Shown here: piece by piece, positions 42,606-50,057 of the stretch
Position numbering within the stretch: the first letter of the stretch is position 1
Layout of the letters: every line of letters starts with the position of its first letter
Assembly (NCBI GenBank): GCA_019694755.1
Contig: JAIBBI010000017.1
Location: 1-59,684 of the forward strand
From: Gemmataceae bacterium
Lineage (GTDB): Bacteria > Planctomycetota > Planctomycetia > Gemmatales > Gemmataceae
Direction of reading: 5' to 3'
Length of the DNA: 59,684 bases
Notes under the pieces: model-generated
The model's database searches: none
What the model saw: the letters and a program-made list of their open reading frames with translations, nothing else
Told to the model about the DNA's origin: nothing
Made by a program: the position numbers and the translations under genes

Positions 42606-44142
42606 GGACGTCGACCTCCCGGGGCGGGACGCGGGCCACAGCAGGCGACACGTTCACCCCCTGCGCTCGGGCGAACTGGATCCGAGTCTGCACGGCCGCG
42701 CCGAAGAGCAGCGCTCGGGCGACCGGGGCCACCCGACGATTTTCCGGTTTCTCGAGAAACGACCCGGCCGTCCACTCGTTGAACGCGCCGAGCGCGGGCC
42801 CGGCCCAGACCTGGAAGTCCATCCGGCGATCCATCTGCCCGGCATTGGCCCATCGAGAGCTGAGCCCCAAATACCAGCGGAACACCAAAGCCATCTTGTG
42901 TCGCGGGTCGGTCTCGGCCCGGGCAAGCTGGCGGGCGTCGCGCCCGGCCCAGAACTGCCGGGTCTCTTCCCAGACCTCGGCGATCGGCTTGCGGAAGATC
43001 TCGGTTTCTAGCCGCGCCCGGTCGGCCGCGGGAATCGCTTCCAGCGACTCGTAGCCCCGGTACAGCTCGAAGAGTCGGCCGGCCCGCATCGGAAACATGG
43101 TGCCGCGTTTGAGCACCTGCACCTTCACGCCCATCTCAAACATGTCGGCCGCGGGCGCCATCACGACATCCGCCTGCCCGGCCTCGGCGAGCATCTGGCG
43201 CACGCCGGGCGACGAGCCGCTTTCGATACAGGCCTGGTTGATGGACCCGGTCACGACGTAAGCCGCGCCAAGTGCGAACGCAGCCGCGACGCCCGCCGGG
43301 GTCGCGATGCCGCCGGCCGCGCCGACCCGGAGCGCTTCTGCATAGCCGTACTTCTCTTGCATCCGGTCGCGCACCGCCACGAGTGTGGGCAGCAGCGTGA
43401 CCAGCGGACGATTGTCGGTGTGGCCGCCGCTGTCGGCCTCGGCCGTCAGGTCGTGGGCTACCGGAATCTCGCGGGCCAGTTCGGCCTGGTCGCGGCTCAG
43501 GTCGCCCGATTCCACCAGTTCGCGGATGAACCTGTCCGGGGCGGGCGCGAGGAACTTGGATGCGACTTCAACCCGCGAGACCTTGGCGACGACGCGATTC
43601 GGAGCGATCACCCGCCCGTCCTGCCCCCGACGGATACCGTGCAGCCGGTACTTCACGATCGGCAACGTCAGGTCGAGAAAGGCGGACGCTTCAACCAGGC
43701 GGACGCCCCGCCGGATCAGCATGGCGGCGACGGCGGCCTCGGTCGCCGGCTCGTGCGGGCTGTGAATGAGGTTGCAGCCGAACGGCCGGTCGTGCAGCCG
43801 GCGTCGCAGATCATCGACGGCGGCTGTGACGCGGTCGACCGAAAGCCCCGCCGCGCCGAAGAACCCGAGCATGCCGGCCCGGCTCATCGCCTCGACGAGT
43901 TCGACCGACGCGATACCGTTGGCCATGGAGCCGGCGACGTATGCAAACTTCAGCCCGTGCGCCTGGCGGAAAGCGGCATCGCCCAACTGGCCGGGTCGGA
44001 CCGCGGGTACGTAGGCGTCGGCACGGGCACGCGGCTCGGCGTCCCACCATTGGCCGCCGGCATACCAGAGCGGTCGTTCGGGGCTGTGCAGCAGCGACTC
44101 GGCGACTGGCTCGGCAGCGGTTTCTGGCTGGTTCAGGAGCAT
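42598..44142 (-). CDS. pfaD: PfaD-type trans-acting enoyl reductase
   Basis: PfaD is the FMN-dependent enoyl reductase that serves PUFA synthases in trans. The TIM-barrel, nitronate-monooxygenase-like core is clear: FAYVAGSMANGIASVELVEAM, GFFGAAGLSVDRV, FGCNLIHSPHEPATE, the conserved DSGGHTDNRPL, GAAGGIATPAGVAAAF, and the C-terminal FDFQVW-like stretch followed by PALGAFNEW. The frame is open to 44235, but the extra 31 residues do not look like the family and a promoter candidate lies inside them, so ATG 44142 is preferred. It is the first gene of the ten-gene run and is divergent from the cytochrome c gene. The stop overlaps the next start by eight bases. Confidence 0.9.
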   Translation of the reverse strand: MLLNQPETAAEPVAESLLHSPERPLWYAGGQWWDAEPRARADAYVPAVRPGQLGDAAFRQAHGLKFAYVAGSMANGIASVELVEAMSRAGMLGFFGAAGLSVDRVTAAVDDLRRRLHDRPFGCNLIHSPHEPATEAAVAAMLIRRGVRLVEASAFLDLTLPIVKYRLHGIRRGQDGRVIAPNRVVAKVSRVEVASKFLAPAPDRFIRELVESGDLSRDQAELAREIPVAHDLTAEADSGGHTDNRPLVTLLPTLVAVRDRMQEKYGYAEALRVGAAGGIATPAGVAAAFALGAAYVVTGSINQACIESGSSPGVRQMLAEAGQADVVMAPAADMFEMGVKVQVLKRGTMFPMRAGRLFELYRGYESLEAIPAADRARLETEIFRKPIAEVWEETRQFWAGRDARQLARAETDPRHKMALVFRWYLGLSSRWANAGQMDRRMDFQVWAGPALGAFNEWTAGSFLEKPENRRVAPVARALLFGAAVQTRIQFARAQGVNVSPAVARVPPREVDVLD

Positions 44143-44177
44143 GCTCGGCCAAGCGTTTCGGATCGATCGGAACTCGT

Positions 44178-44207
44178 AGTTTACGGGACATGGGATGGCT
44201 TTTCCAA
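44178..44207 (-). promoter_or_regulatory. Candidate promoter for the pfa-ole operon
   Basis: On the minus strand TTGGAA (44202-44207), an 18-base spacer and TAAACT (44178-44183) form a moderate sigma-70-like match. Transcription would begin near 44171, about 30 bases before ATG 44142, and would exclude the longer start at 44235. Confidence 0.35.
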
Positions 44208-44337
44208 TTGCGCCCGCCCTGCGGTCGCAGGTCATTTTCCCGCCGCTCCCGGACCGACGCGACCGACGATTACAACCGGACCGCCGACCCCGGCCGCCTC
44301 GCCGGGGGTGAAAAATGCGTCAAAATCGGCGGGCTGA

Positions 44338-44366
44338 TTGACTCTGCGGGCCCCGGCGGTTACAAG
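44338..44366 (+). promoter_or_regulatory. Strong candidate sigma-70 promoter for the cytochrome c gene
   Basis: TTGACT (44338-44343), a 17-base spacer and TACAAG (44361-44366) are close to consensus. Predicted start is near 44373, giving a leader of about 63 bases to ATG 44436. It faces away from the pfa-ole operon. Confidence 0.55.
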
Positions 44367-44435
44367 ATGAGTGCCGAATCGTGCCGGTCGCGGACCGGCC
44401 GACCTTTCCCAGTTCCCGACCGAGGAGCGAGGCAG

Positions 44436-44828
44436 ATGCGGAAAATGCTGACGGGCGCGACAATCCTGATGGCCCTGTTCGCGGGCGCGGTTTTCGCCGC
44501 CGACACGCCGGACATCGAGACCATCATGAAGAAGGTCAACGGCAAAAACGGCCTTCACAAGAAAGTCGGCGAGGGTATCAAGAGTGACAGCCCCAAGTGG
44601 GACGACATCTCCAAGCAGATGAAGGACTACTCAAGCATGGCCGCCGACCTCGGCAAGAACGCCTGCCCGAAGGGCGACAAGGCGAGCTGGGACAAGCTGA
44701 CCAAGGCCTACTCCGACAACGCCAAGAAATTGGCCGATGCCGTCGAGAAGAAAGACAAGTCGGCCGCCTCCGCTGCCCACGGCGCACTCCAGAAGTCGTG
44801 CAAGGCCTGCCACGACGTCCACAAGTAA
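44436..44828 (+). CDS. Periplasmic cytochrome c, class II (c-prime)-like
   Basis: A 130-residue exported haem protein. A signal peptide (MRKMLTGATILMALFAGAVFA) is followed by a Lys-rich, all-helical domain with the haem site CKACH near the C-terminus (KSCKACHDVHK). A C-terminal CxxCH on a four-helix protein is the class II layout; such proteins carry electrons or bind NO. Start ATG 44436 is chosen because GAGGAG lies about nine bases upstream and the signal peptide starts there; the longer frame begins within the divergent gene. A strong promoter and terminator flank it, so it is monocistronic. Confidence 0.82.
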   Translation: MRKMLTGATILMALFAGAVFAADTPDIETIMKKVNGKNGLHKKVGEGIKSDSPKWDDISKQMKDYSSMAADLGKNACPKGDKASWDKLTKAYSDNAKKLADAVEKKDKSAASAAHGALQKSCKACHDVHK

Positions 44829-44854
44829 GCCGTTCGCAATCGGTAAAACATCGA

Positions 44855-44891
44855 GCGGGTCAACCATCCGGTTGGCCCGCTTTCTTTTTTT
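44855..44891 (+). terminator. Rho-independent terminator after the cytochrome c gene
   Basis: GCGGGTCAACC (44855-44865) pairs with GGTTGGCCCGC (44870-44880) with one wobble and a four-base loop, followed by TTTCTTTTTTT (44881-44891). This is the clearest plus-strand terminator in the window. Confidence 0.85.
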
Positions 44892-45153
44892 ACTTGCCCC
44901 GGCTGAAACACGAGGAAACTAACGCGCCGACACAGCAAACCGCAAACAGCGAGTACGCGATCCACGCCTCCGACATTCGCCCCAAGGTCATAGCCACGGC
45001 AATCAAAAGGCTGATCAGTGCGAATACGACAAACCACTGCCCTAGCGTGGCCGGCCAACTCCGATCAGTCGATATCCCCAACATCCAATTGAAAATGTCA
45101 ATTCCGATCGCACTTGCGACGGCTTCCAGGATTTCCCCAATCACGGCGGTCAC
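44890..45153 (-). CDS. Small membrane protein downstream of the ATP-grasp gene
   Basis: An 87-residue protein with two or three hydrophobic segments (IGEILEAVASAIGIDIFNWML, WFVVFALISLLIAVAMTLG, AYSLFAVCCVGALVSS) and a basic C-terminal tail FSRGK. The start is GTG at 45153, overlapping the ATP-grasp stop as GTGA, so expression is coupled to it. No family is recognised. In the related enterobacterial Yjf operon a small membrane protein also accompanies the YgiC/YjfC enzyme, which makes a shared function plausible. Confidence 0.65.
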   Translation of the reverse strand: MTAVIGEILEAVASAIGIDIFNWMLGISTDRSWPATLGQWFVVFALISLLIAVAMTLGRMSEAWIAYSLFAVCCVGALVSSCFSRGK

Positions 45154-46277
45154 CCCCCGAACACGTGAGGCACGAAGCGGCTCGTGTTCTTCGTGACCGG
45201 CCCGTTGTCCTCCCGAATGCCCATGCCGCAGGCGTAACCGTTCACCATCCAGCTTCCCAGTACGGGGTAGTTGCCGTCGAAGGCCCGAAGGGGTCGCAGG
45301 TCCTGATACACAAACGGTCCTTCGGCGTAGTCGCCTGGCGTCTCGGCAACCGTGTTGCCGTTGGCGACCATCGTGACGTTCGCTCCCTCACGCCCCAAGG
45401 CCGGCTTGCAGACGTAGTTCTGGTTCCACGGCTTGTCGGCCGTCCGCAGCAGGTACGGGCATTCCGGGAACAGTTCCCACAACACGATCAGCATCCGCTT
45501 GTCGGCCAGCAGCAGCTTCCACGGAGGCTCGAACCAGCGCGTCCGCGTTTCCAACAGGTGCGGGCCGAACTCCTCGGCCATCAGCCAGTCCCACGGGTAC
45601 AGCTTGAAGCAGGTCCGGATCACGTTCTCGTCGAGGTCGACGAACGCCTTCCGCGCACTGTTCCAGCCGACGTCCTCGATCGGCATGTAGACCGACTTCA
45701 GCCCGGCCTGCTCCGCGACGTCGCGCAGATAGTTGGCCGTCATGAAATCTTCGAGGTGCCCGCGGACGGAAAGAAAGTGGACGGCCCCCTCGGGCTGGGG
45801 GTTCAAGCCGCGCCAGAACTCGATCAGTCTCTCGTGAATCGAATTGAACTGGTCCGATCCCGCCCGCACGTCCTGCATCCAGTGCCACTGGATCACCGCG
45901 GCTTCCAGCAGCGCTGTCGGCGTGTCGGCGTTGTACTCGAGCAGCTTGGGCGGCGTCCGCCCGTCGAAAGCGAAGTCGAATCGGCCGTAGAGCGTCTGCT
46001 GGTCGCGCTCCCAGCTCTGCTTAAGCCACGGCACATACTGCGGCGCGATGTCAAAGCGGTCGAACAGTTCATTGCTGAAGACATGTTCGAGCGCCTTCAG
46101 GCACAGGTCGTTGAGCGTGTACGACGCTTTTTCGAGGTCATCGATTTCGGAAGTGGTGAACTCGTAGCAGGCCGACTCGTCCCAATAAGGGACGCCGTCG
46201 AGCGTGTGGAAGTGCAGGCCCTGCGATTCGACCCGGGCCTGCCAGTCGGGCCGGGGGTCGGACTTGCGCCGATTCAT
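45150..46277 (-). CDS. Glutathionylspermidine-synthase-family ATP-grasp protein (YgiC-like)
   Basis: A 375-residue member of the GSP_synth ATP-grasp family, which forms C-N bonds between a carboxyl group and an amine using ATP. Family wording: YWDESACYEFTTSEIDDLEKA, LLEYNADTPTALLEAAVIQW, WLMAEEFGPHLL, and the ATP-binding NYVCKPALGREGANV, ending with SRFVPHVFGG. It lacks the N-terminal amidase domain of bifunctional E. coli Gsp, so it matches the YgiC/YjfC type whose substrate is unsettled. It sits in the middle of a three-gene operon with a Ser/Gly-rich secreted protein and a small membrane protein. Confidence 0.88.
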   Translation of the reverse strand: MNRRKSDPRPDWQARVESQGLHFHTLDGVPYWDESACYEFTTSEIDDLEKASYTLNDLCLKALEHVFSNELFDRFDIAPQYVPWLKQSWERDQQTLYGRFDFAFDGRTPPKLLEYNADTPTALLEAAVIQWHWMQDVRAGSDQFNSIHERLIEFWRGLNPQPEGAVHFLSVRGHLEDFMTANYLRDVAEQAGLKSVYMPIEDVGWNSARKAFVDLDENVIRTCFKLYPWDWLMAEEFGPHLLETRTRWFEPPWKLLLADKRMLIVLWELFPECPYLLRTADKPWNQNYVCKPALGREGANVTMVANGNTVAETPGDYAEGPFVYQDLRPLRAFDGNYPVLGSWMVNGYACGMGIREDNGPVTKNTSRFVPHVFGG

Positions 46278-46280
46278 GGT

Positions 46281-46637
46281 TCACGACCCCGAGCTGTGGC
46301 CCGCGCTGCTGCTGCCGCCGAACCCGCCGCGGGACGTCGACGACGAGGTCGTGCCTCCGACCCGGGAGGACCCGGAAGAATGGCCGGACGAGCCGACGAA
46401 CGTCGAGCCGCCGTAAGACGGGCGGTACGACGAGCCCCAGCCCCAGAACCAGGGCCGGGAGCGGTAATACGAGTGCCGGTATCCGGACGAGGTGTGCGTC
46501 GTGGACGAGTGTGTCGTGCCGTCCGCAGCCTGGGCCTGCTGCTTGTCTTCTTCTTCCTGGCAGGACCAGAACAGCGTGAGAATGGCCGCGGAGCCGATCA
46601 GGCCGAGGACGAGGCTTCGCGTCGTGCGTGGCGACAT
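46281..46637 (-). CDS. Ser/Gly-rich exported protein, YgiB-like position
   Basis: A 118-residue protein with an N-terminal signal or anchor (RSLVLGLIGSAAILTLFWSC), where the cysteine could be lipidated although the box is not canonical. It is followed by Gln/Glu, a Tyr/Trp-rich segment (RHSYYRSRPWFWGWGSSYRPSYGG) and a long Ser/Gly tail. In enterobacteria ygiB (a DUF1190 Ser/Gly-rich envelope protein) precedes ygiC in the same way; similarity here is by character and position, not by alignment. It lies three nt upstream of the ATP-grasp gene. Confidence 0.7.
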   Translation of the reverse strand: MSPRTTRSLVLGLIGSAAILTLFWSCQEEEDKQQAQAADGTTHSSTTHTSSGYRHSYYRSRPWFWGWGSSYRPSYGGSTFVGSSGHSSGSSRVGGTTSSSTSRGGFGGSSSAGHSSGS

Positions 46638-46668
46638 GGACCGCTCCGGTGACCCGCCCCCGGGTCGA

Positions 46669-47415
46669 TCAATGCCAGCCGCCCGTGATCGGCAGCGTCT
46701 GGCCGGTGATGTATCCGCTCTCTTCCGAGGCGAGGAAGAGCACGGCGTTGGCGATGTCTGCCGGCCGCCCGACTCGCCCGATCGGAATCTGCTTCTCGTA
46801 CTCGGCCATCACCTCGGGCTTGATGTCGCCGAGCATCGGAGTCTGAACCACGCCGGGCGCGACCGCATTCACGGTAATCTGCCGGCGGGCCAGCTCCTTG
46901 GCCAGCACGCGGGTCATGCCCAGCACGCCGGCCTTCGCCGCCGCGTAGTTCGCCTGCCCTGGGAATCCGACGATCCCGGCAATCGAGGCGACATTGATTA
47001 TTCGCCCGCCGTCGGCCAGCATTTCGGCGCCGCATTTGGAGCAATGAAATACGCCGTTCAGGTTGGTCTGGAGGACCGCGTTCCACTCGTCCATCGACAT
47101 CTTGCGGATGGTCCGATCGCGGAGGACGCCGGCGTTGTTCACGAGGATGTCGAGCCGGCCGGCCTTCGCCTTGATCTCGGCGAACATCGCCTCGACCGAC
47201 GCGAAATCGCGTACATCGCCGCCGACGACGTGGGCCTTGCCGCACTCGGCCGCGACCGCCTCGGCTTCGCGCTTGTTGACGCCCTCGGCATCCGGGAAGA
47301 ACTGCACGAAACACTCGGCACCCGCCTTGGCGAAGGAGCGGACGATCTCCGCGCCCATGCCCCGCGACGAACCGGTGACGAGAACGACCTTGCCCGGAAA
47401 GCTGTACGTGATCAT
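46669..47415 (-). CDS. fabG: 3-oxoacyl-ACP reductase FabG-type short-chain dehydrogenase
   Basis: A 248-residue classical SDR that reduces 3-ketoacyl-ACP with NADPH. It has TGSSRGMGAEI at the cofactor site, LDILVNNAGVLRDRTIRKMS, and the catalytic IINVASIAGIVGFPGQANYAAAKAG (Ser-Tyr-Lys). The end is YITGQTLPITGGWH. ATG 47415 is chosen, with AGGA upstream; the frame extends falsely through the ferredoxin gene to 47664. The 11-nt gap to the upstream ferredoxin gene implies one transcript. It may serve general fatty-acid synthesis or a paralogous function. Confidence 0.88.
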   Translation of the reverse strand: MITYSFPGKVVLVTGSSRGMGAEIVRSFAKAGAECFVQFFPDAEGVNKREAEAVAAECGKAHVVGGDVRDFASVEAMFAEIKAKAGRLDILVNNAGVLRDRTIRKMSMDEWNAVLQTNLNGVFHCSKCGAEMLADGGRIINVASIAGIVGFPGQANYAAAKAGVLGMTRVLAKELARRQITVNAVAPGVVQTPMLGDIKPEVMAEYEKQIPIGRVGRPADIANAVLFLASEESGYITGQTLPITGGWH

Positions 47416-47426
47416 CCGCGGTCCTG

Positions 47427-47804
47427 TTACTTGTTCGGGTACGGCTTCTGCCAGAAGTTCTCGCCGCAAAGGTTGAACTCGGGCCGGACCTCGACGGAGC
47501 AGTCGCCGTTGACCTTCATCTGACAGGCGAGCCGGATTTCGGTCTCGTGGCCGATGGCGGCAAACGACGTCATCGGGTGCAGGTTCAGGTTGATGCGCTC
47601 CATCAGCGTCTTGCCACTGACGTTTTCTTCGCCCTTCTTCACGTAGACCTTGCACGAACCGCACAGGCCAAACCCGCGGCAGTTGAGGTACTTGTGAATG
47701 CCCGGATACACCTCGACGCCCGCCTTGATTGCCTCCTGGCGGAGGTTCGACCCGGCCGGGACTTCGATTTCCTTCTTCTCGTTGACGATCGTCACCTTGG
47801 GCAT
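47427..47804 (-). CDS. Plant/adrenodoxin-type 2Fe-2S ferredoxin
   Basis: A 125-residue electron carrier with a beta-grasp fold. Cluster ligands are visible as Cys-x5-Cys-x2-Cys in NCRGFGLCGSCKVYV (about residues 42-50) and the fourth in IRLACQMKV (about 93), with another cysteine in FNLCGENFWQ near the end. It lies first in a two-gene unit with fabG under a recognisable promoter, and AGGGGA precedes the ATG. A desaturase, oxygenase or reductase partner is usual for this type, but none is adjacent. Confidence 0.88.
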   Translation of the reverse strand: MPKVTIVNEKKEIEVPAGSNLRQEAIKAGVEVYPGIHKYLNCRGFGLCGSCKVYVKKGEENVSGKTLMERINLNLHPMTSFAAIGHETEIRLACQMKVNGDCSVEVRPEFNLCGENFWQKPYPNK

Positions 47805-47844
47805 GAATGCGTTCCCCTGGGGCGGCCCGTACGATACAACGGTG

Positions 47845-47873
47845 ATTCTAGTTGTGTCTCAGAAACTTGGCAC
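47845..47873 (-). promoter_or_regulatory. Candidate sigma-70 promoter for ferredoxin-fabG
   Basis: On the minus strand GTGCCA (47868-47873), a 17-base spacer and TAGAAT (47845-47850). Predicted start is near 47838, leaving about 34 bases of leader before the ferredoxin ATG. Confidence 0.45.
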
Positions 47874-47882
47874 CGGTACCCC

Positions 47883-48707
47883 ATGGCACGGATACTCCAC
47901 CTTTCGGACGTGCATCTGACGGCCCGGAAGGCCGGTTGGCGGCCGCGGGACCTGGCCAACAAACACGCGACAGGCTGGATCAACTGGGCCGTCCTCCGGC
48001 GGGGCAAGTCATTCGCAGATGCCGACGCCCACCTCGAACGGTTCCGTAGCCGGGTCGTGGAGTATCAGCCGGACCTGATCGTTTTCAGTGGTGATGCCTG
48101 TGCGTTGGGCTTCCCGCCCGAGTCGGCGCGGGCCGCGGAGGAACTCGGCGTCGATCGCTGGCCCGGCCTCGCCGTTCCGGGCAACCACGATTACTACACC
48201 CGTTCGGCCGCCGAGAGCGGCGCGTTTGAGACCGCATTCGCCCCCTGGCAAATAGGGGAGCGAGTGGACGGATCGATCTACCCGTTCGCACGCCAGGCCG
48301 GCGGCGTCTGGTGGGTCGGGGTCAATTCGGCCGTGCCGAACCGCGGCGTCTTCGACGCCCGCGGCATCGTTGATCCCCCTCAACTCGATCGCCTGGGCCG
48401 CCTGCTGCAACACTTGCCGACCGGACCGCGCGTGCTGGTGACCCACTATCCGTATTGCACCGCCGAGGGCTCACCTGAGCCACACCATCACGCCCTGCGT
48501 AATCGTGAAGCCCTGGCCGAGGTGGCCCGCCTTCACGGCATCCGACTCTGGCTGTGCGGTCACCGGCATCAGCAGTACCTGTTCGGCCCGGCCGACGGCG
48601 TGCCGTTTCAAGTGGTCTGTGCCGGGAGCGCAACCCACCGGCGACATCACGGGTGGTGGGAGATTGAACTGACTGAATCAACGTGCAACATCGTCCGCGC
48701 AGAGTAA
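47883..48707 (+). CDS. Calcineurin-like metallophosphoesterase
   Basis: A 274-residue dinuclear metal phosphoesterase with all five motifs: ILHLSDVHLT (D-x-H), IVFSGDACALG (GD), VPGNHDYYT (GNHD), VLVTHYPYC (H) and LWLCGHRHQQYL (GHxH). There is no signal peptide, so it is cytoplasmic. Substrates in this superfamily range from cyclic nucleotides to UDP-sugars and cannot be chosen here. ATG 47883 begins right before motif I; the longer frame from 47547 runs antisense to the ferredoxin. Confidence 0.88.
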   Translation: MARILHLSDVHLTARKAGWRPRDLANKHATGWINWAVLRRGKSFADADAHLERFRSRVVEYQPDLIVFSGDACALGFPPESARAAEELGVDRWPGLAVPGNHDYYTRSAAESGAFETAFAPWQIGERVDGSIYPFARQAGGVWWVGVNSAVPNRGVFDARGIVDPPQLDRLGRLLQHLPTGPRVLVTHYPYCTAEGSPEPHHHALRNREALAEVARLHGIRLWLCGHRHQQYLFGPADGVPFQVVCAGSATHRRHHGWWEIELTESTCNIVRAE

Positions 48708-48736
48708 GACCCACCGGCCTTTCGGCCGATGGGTCT
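48707..48736. terminator. Convergent hairpin terminator
   Basis: GACCCACCGGCC pairs with GGCCGATGGGTC around a four-base loop (TTTC), with one wobble. It lies directly after the metallophosphoesterase stop and 16 bases from the stop of the convergent Pro/Ala-rich gene, so it can serve both. Confidence 0.6.
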
Positions 48737-48752
48737 CGCCATCGTTCGATGA

Positions 48753-50057
48753 TCAGGGAATCAGGGCGAACGCTGCCAGGAAGGCGAAAGCTTCCCACCC
48801 CGCACCGGTCGCGCTGACTTCGAGCGGATAGATCAGGTACGGCACCGGATCGCCCGGGTAGCAAAGCCCGGCCGACGTCTCAAACCGCTGGTGCGGCCGG
48901 ACCGCGAAGTTGTACGGCAGCAGGGCGAAGTCCTTGAAGGCTGCCCCGGCCGACCACAGTGGCTGGATGACACCGAAGTCCCAGCCGTACTGTTCGCTGT
49001 TCAACTCTCGCGTGTAGAGCCGACCGTACATGACGTAGTTCGGCTCGATCTGCTTGATCAGCCCGCCGAACTTCCGCGCCGCGTACTGTTCGTCAGTCAG
49101 TGGGCGGTACTTCGGGAAGTCGATGACCGTTTCCTTCGTCTCGCCGGGCTTGATGGGCCGGCTGCGGATCTCCTCGGCGATCCGCTTGCGTAGCTCGGCC
49201 TCCGATTCGAATCGGTAGAGCCGGGCCAGCTTCGGCGGATCGGTCTCGATACCGTAGTCGGCGAGCTTGCCGGATTCCTGGTTGGCCGGCGCGTCCGGTG
49301 TCTGTTGCAGCATCGTCGACATGGCGGGCAACTGAAGCGCTGGCGACGACGCGGGCACACTCGGCATCGCAGGCAACGACGGAACCTGCCGGGCGAACGT
49401 CGGCTGAGGCTCCGGTATCTGCATCGCCACCGACTTGGTCGGCTGTGGCTCGGGCAGTTGCACCGCCGCTTTCATGGGCTGCGGATTCTGCTCCGGCGCC
49501 GGCATCGCGATCGGCTTCATCACGGTCGGCGCGGGGCTTTCCCCCTGCTGATACGTGACCGGCTGGATCGCGCCGTTGGCGACTTTGTAGTACGAGTACG
49601 TGACCGGCTGATTCGACTGCACCGGCGTCGGCACGGCGGCCGGGGCAACCACGACGGGAGACGCGGGCCGGCTGTAGACTTCGATCTTCGGCGCGGCCGG
49701 CAGCGGGGCGATGGCGACGGGCGCGGGCGCGACCGGCGTGAATGCGGCCGGGGCGGCGGCGGCCCGGAACTCGATGCCGGGCTGGGCCGGGACCGGCTTC
49801 AGCTCGATAGCCTTCGGCGCGGCCGGCGCAGAACTGGTCACCTGACGCAACTCGCCGGACGGAAGTCGTTCGTAGTAGACGGTGACGGGAGCGGTGGCCG
49901 GCGGCGGCGTCGGACACACCTCGACCGGAGTGCCGGCCAGCCCGACCGCGCCGAACAGACCGGCCGCCAGGACGGCGGCCGCCCGGCTAATCCGCGTCCG
50001 CGCTGCGCAGCTCGGCTGAGCTGTAGTTCGGCGCTTCCTGCGTGATGAAGATGTCAT
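48753..50057 (-). CDS. Pro/Ala-rich exported hypothetical protein overlapping guaB
   Basis: About 434 residues. A basic N-terminus ([10 protein letters not shown]) leads to a hydrophobic export segment ([18 protein letters not shown]). A long low-complexity Pro/Ala/Val region follows (about 55-270) with [19 protein letters not shown] and repeated PEPQPT. The C-terminal domain (about 280-434) is folded-looking: [45 protein letters not shown], ending LAAFALIP. No family is recognised; a wall- or outer-membrane-spanning linker protein is plausible. The first 71 nt overlap the end of guaB in another frame, so the start (ATG 50057; frame open to 50087) is uncertain. Confidence 0.7.
   Translation of the reverse strand: MTSSSRRKRRTTAQPSCAARTRISRAAAVLAAGLFGAVGLAGTPVEVCPTPPPATAPVTVYYERLPSGELRQVTSSAPAAPKAIELKPVPAQPGIEFRAAAAPAAFTPVAPAPVAIAPLPAAPKIEVYSRPASPVVVAPAAVPTPVQSNQPVTYSYYKVANGAIQPVTYQQGESPAPTVMKPIAMPAPEQNPQPMKAAVQLPEPQPTKSVAMQIPEPQPTFARQVPSLPAMPSVPASSPALQLPAMSTMLQQTPDAPANQESGKLADYGIETDPPKLARLYRFESEAELRKRIAEEIRSRPIKPGETKETVIDFPKYRPLTDEQYAARKFGGLIKQIEPNYVMYGRLYTRELNSEQYGWDFGVIQPLWSAGAAFKDFALLPYNFAVRPHQRFETSAGLCYPGDPVPYLIYPLEVSATGAGWEAFAFLAAFALIP

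Noticed and set aside
44143-44235. Longer N-terminus for PfaD
   Set aside because: The extra 31 residues lack family character and contain a promoter-like element for the operon; kept only as an alternative.
45114-46652. 512-residue plus-strand open frame
   Set aside because: Fully antisense to the YgiC-like ATP-grasp gene and its neighbours, which have clear conserved motifs. The frame is a GC artefact.
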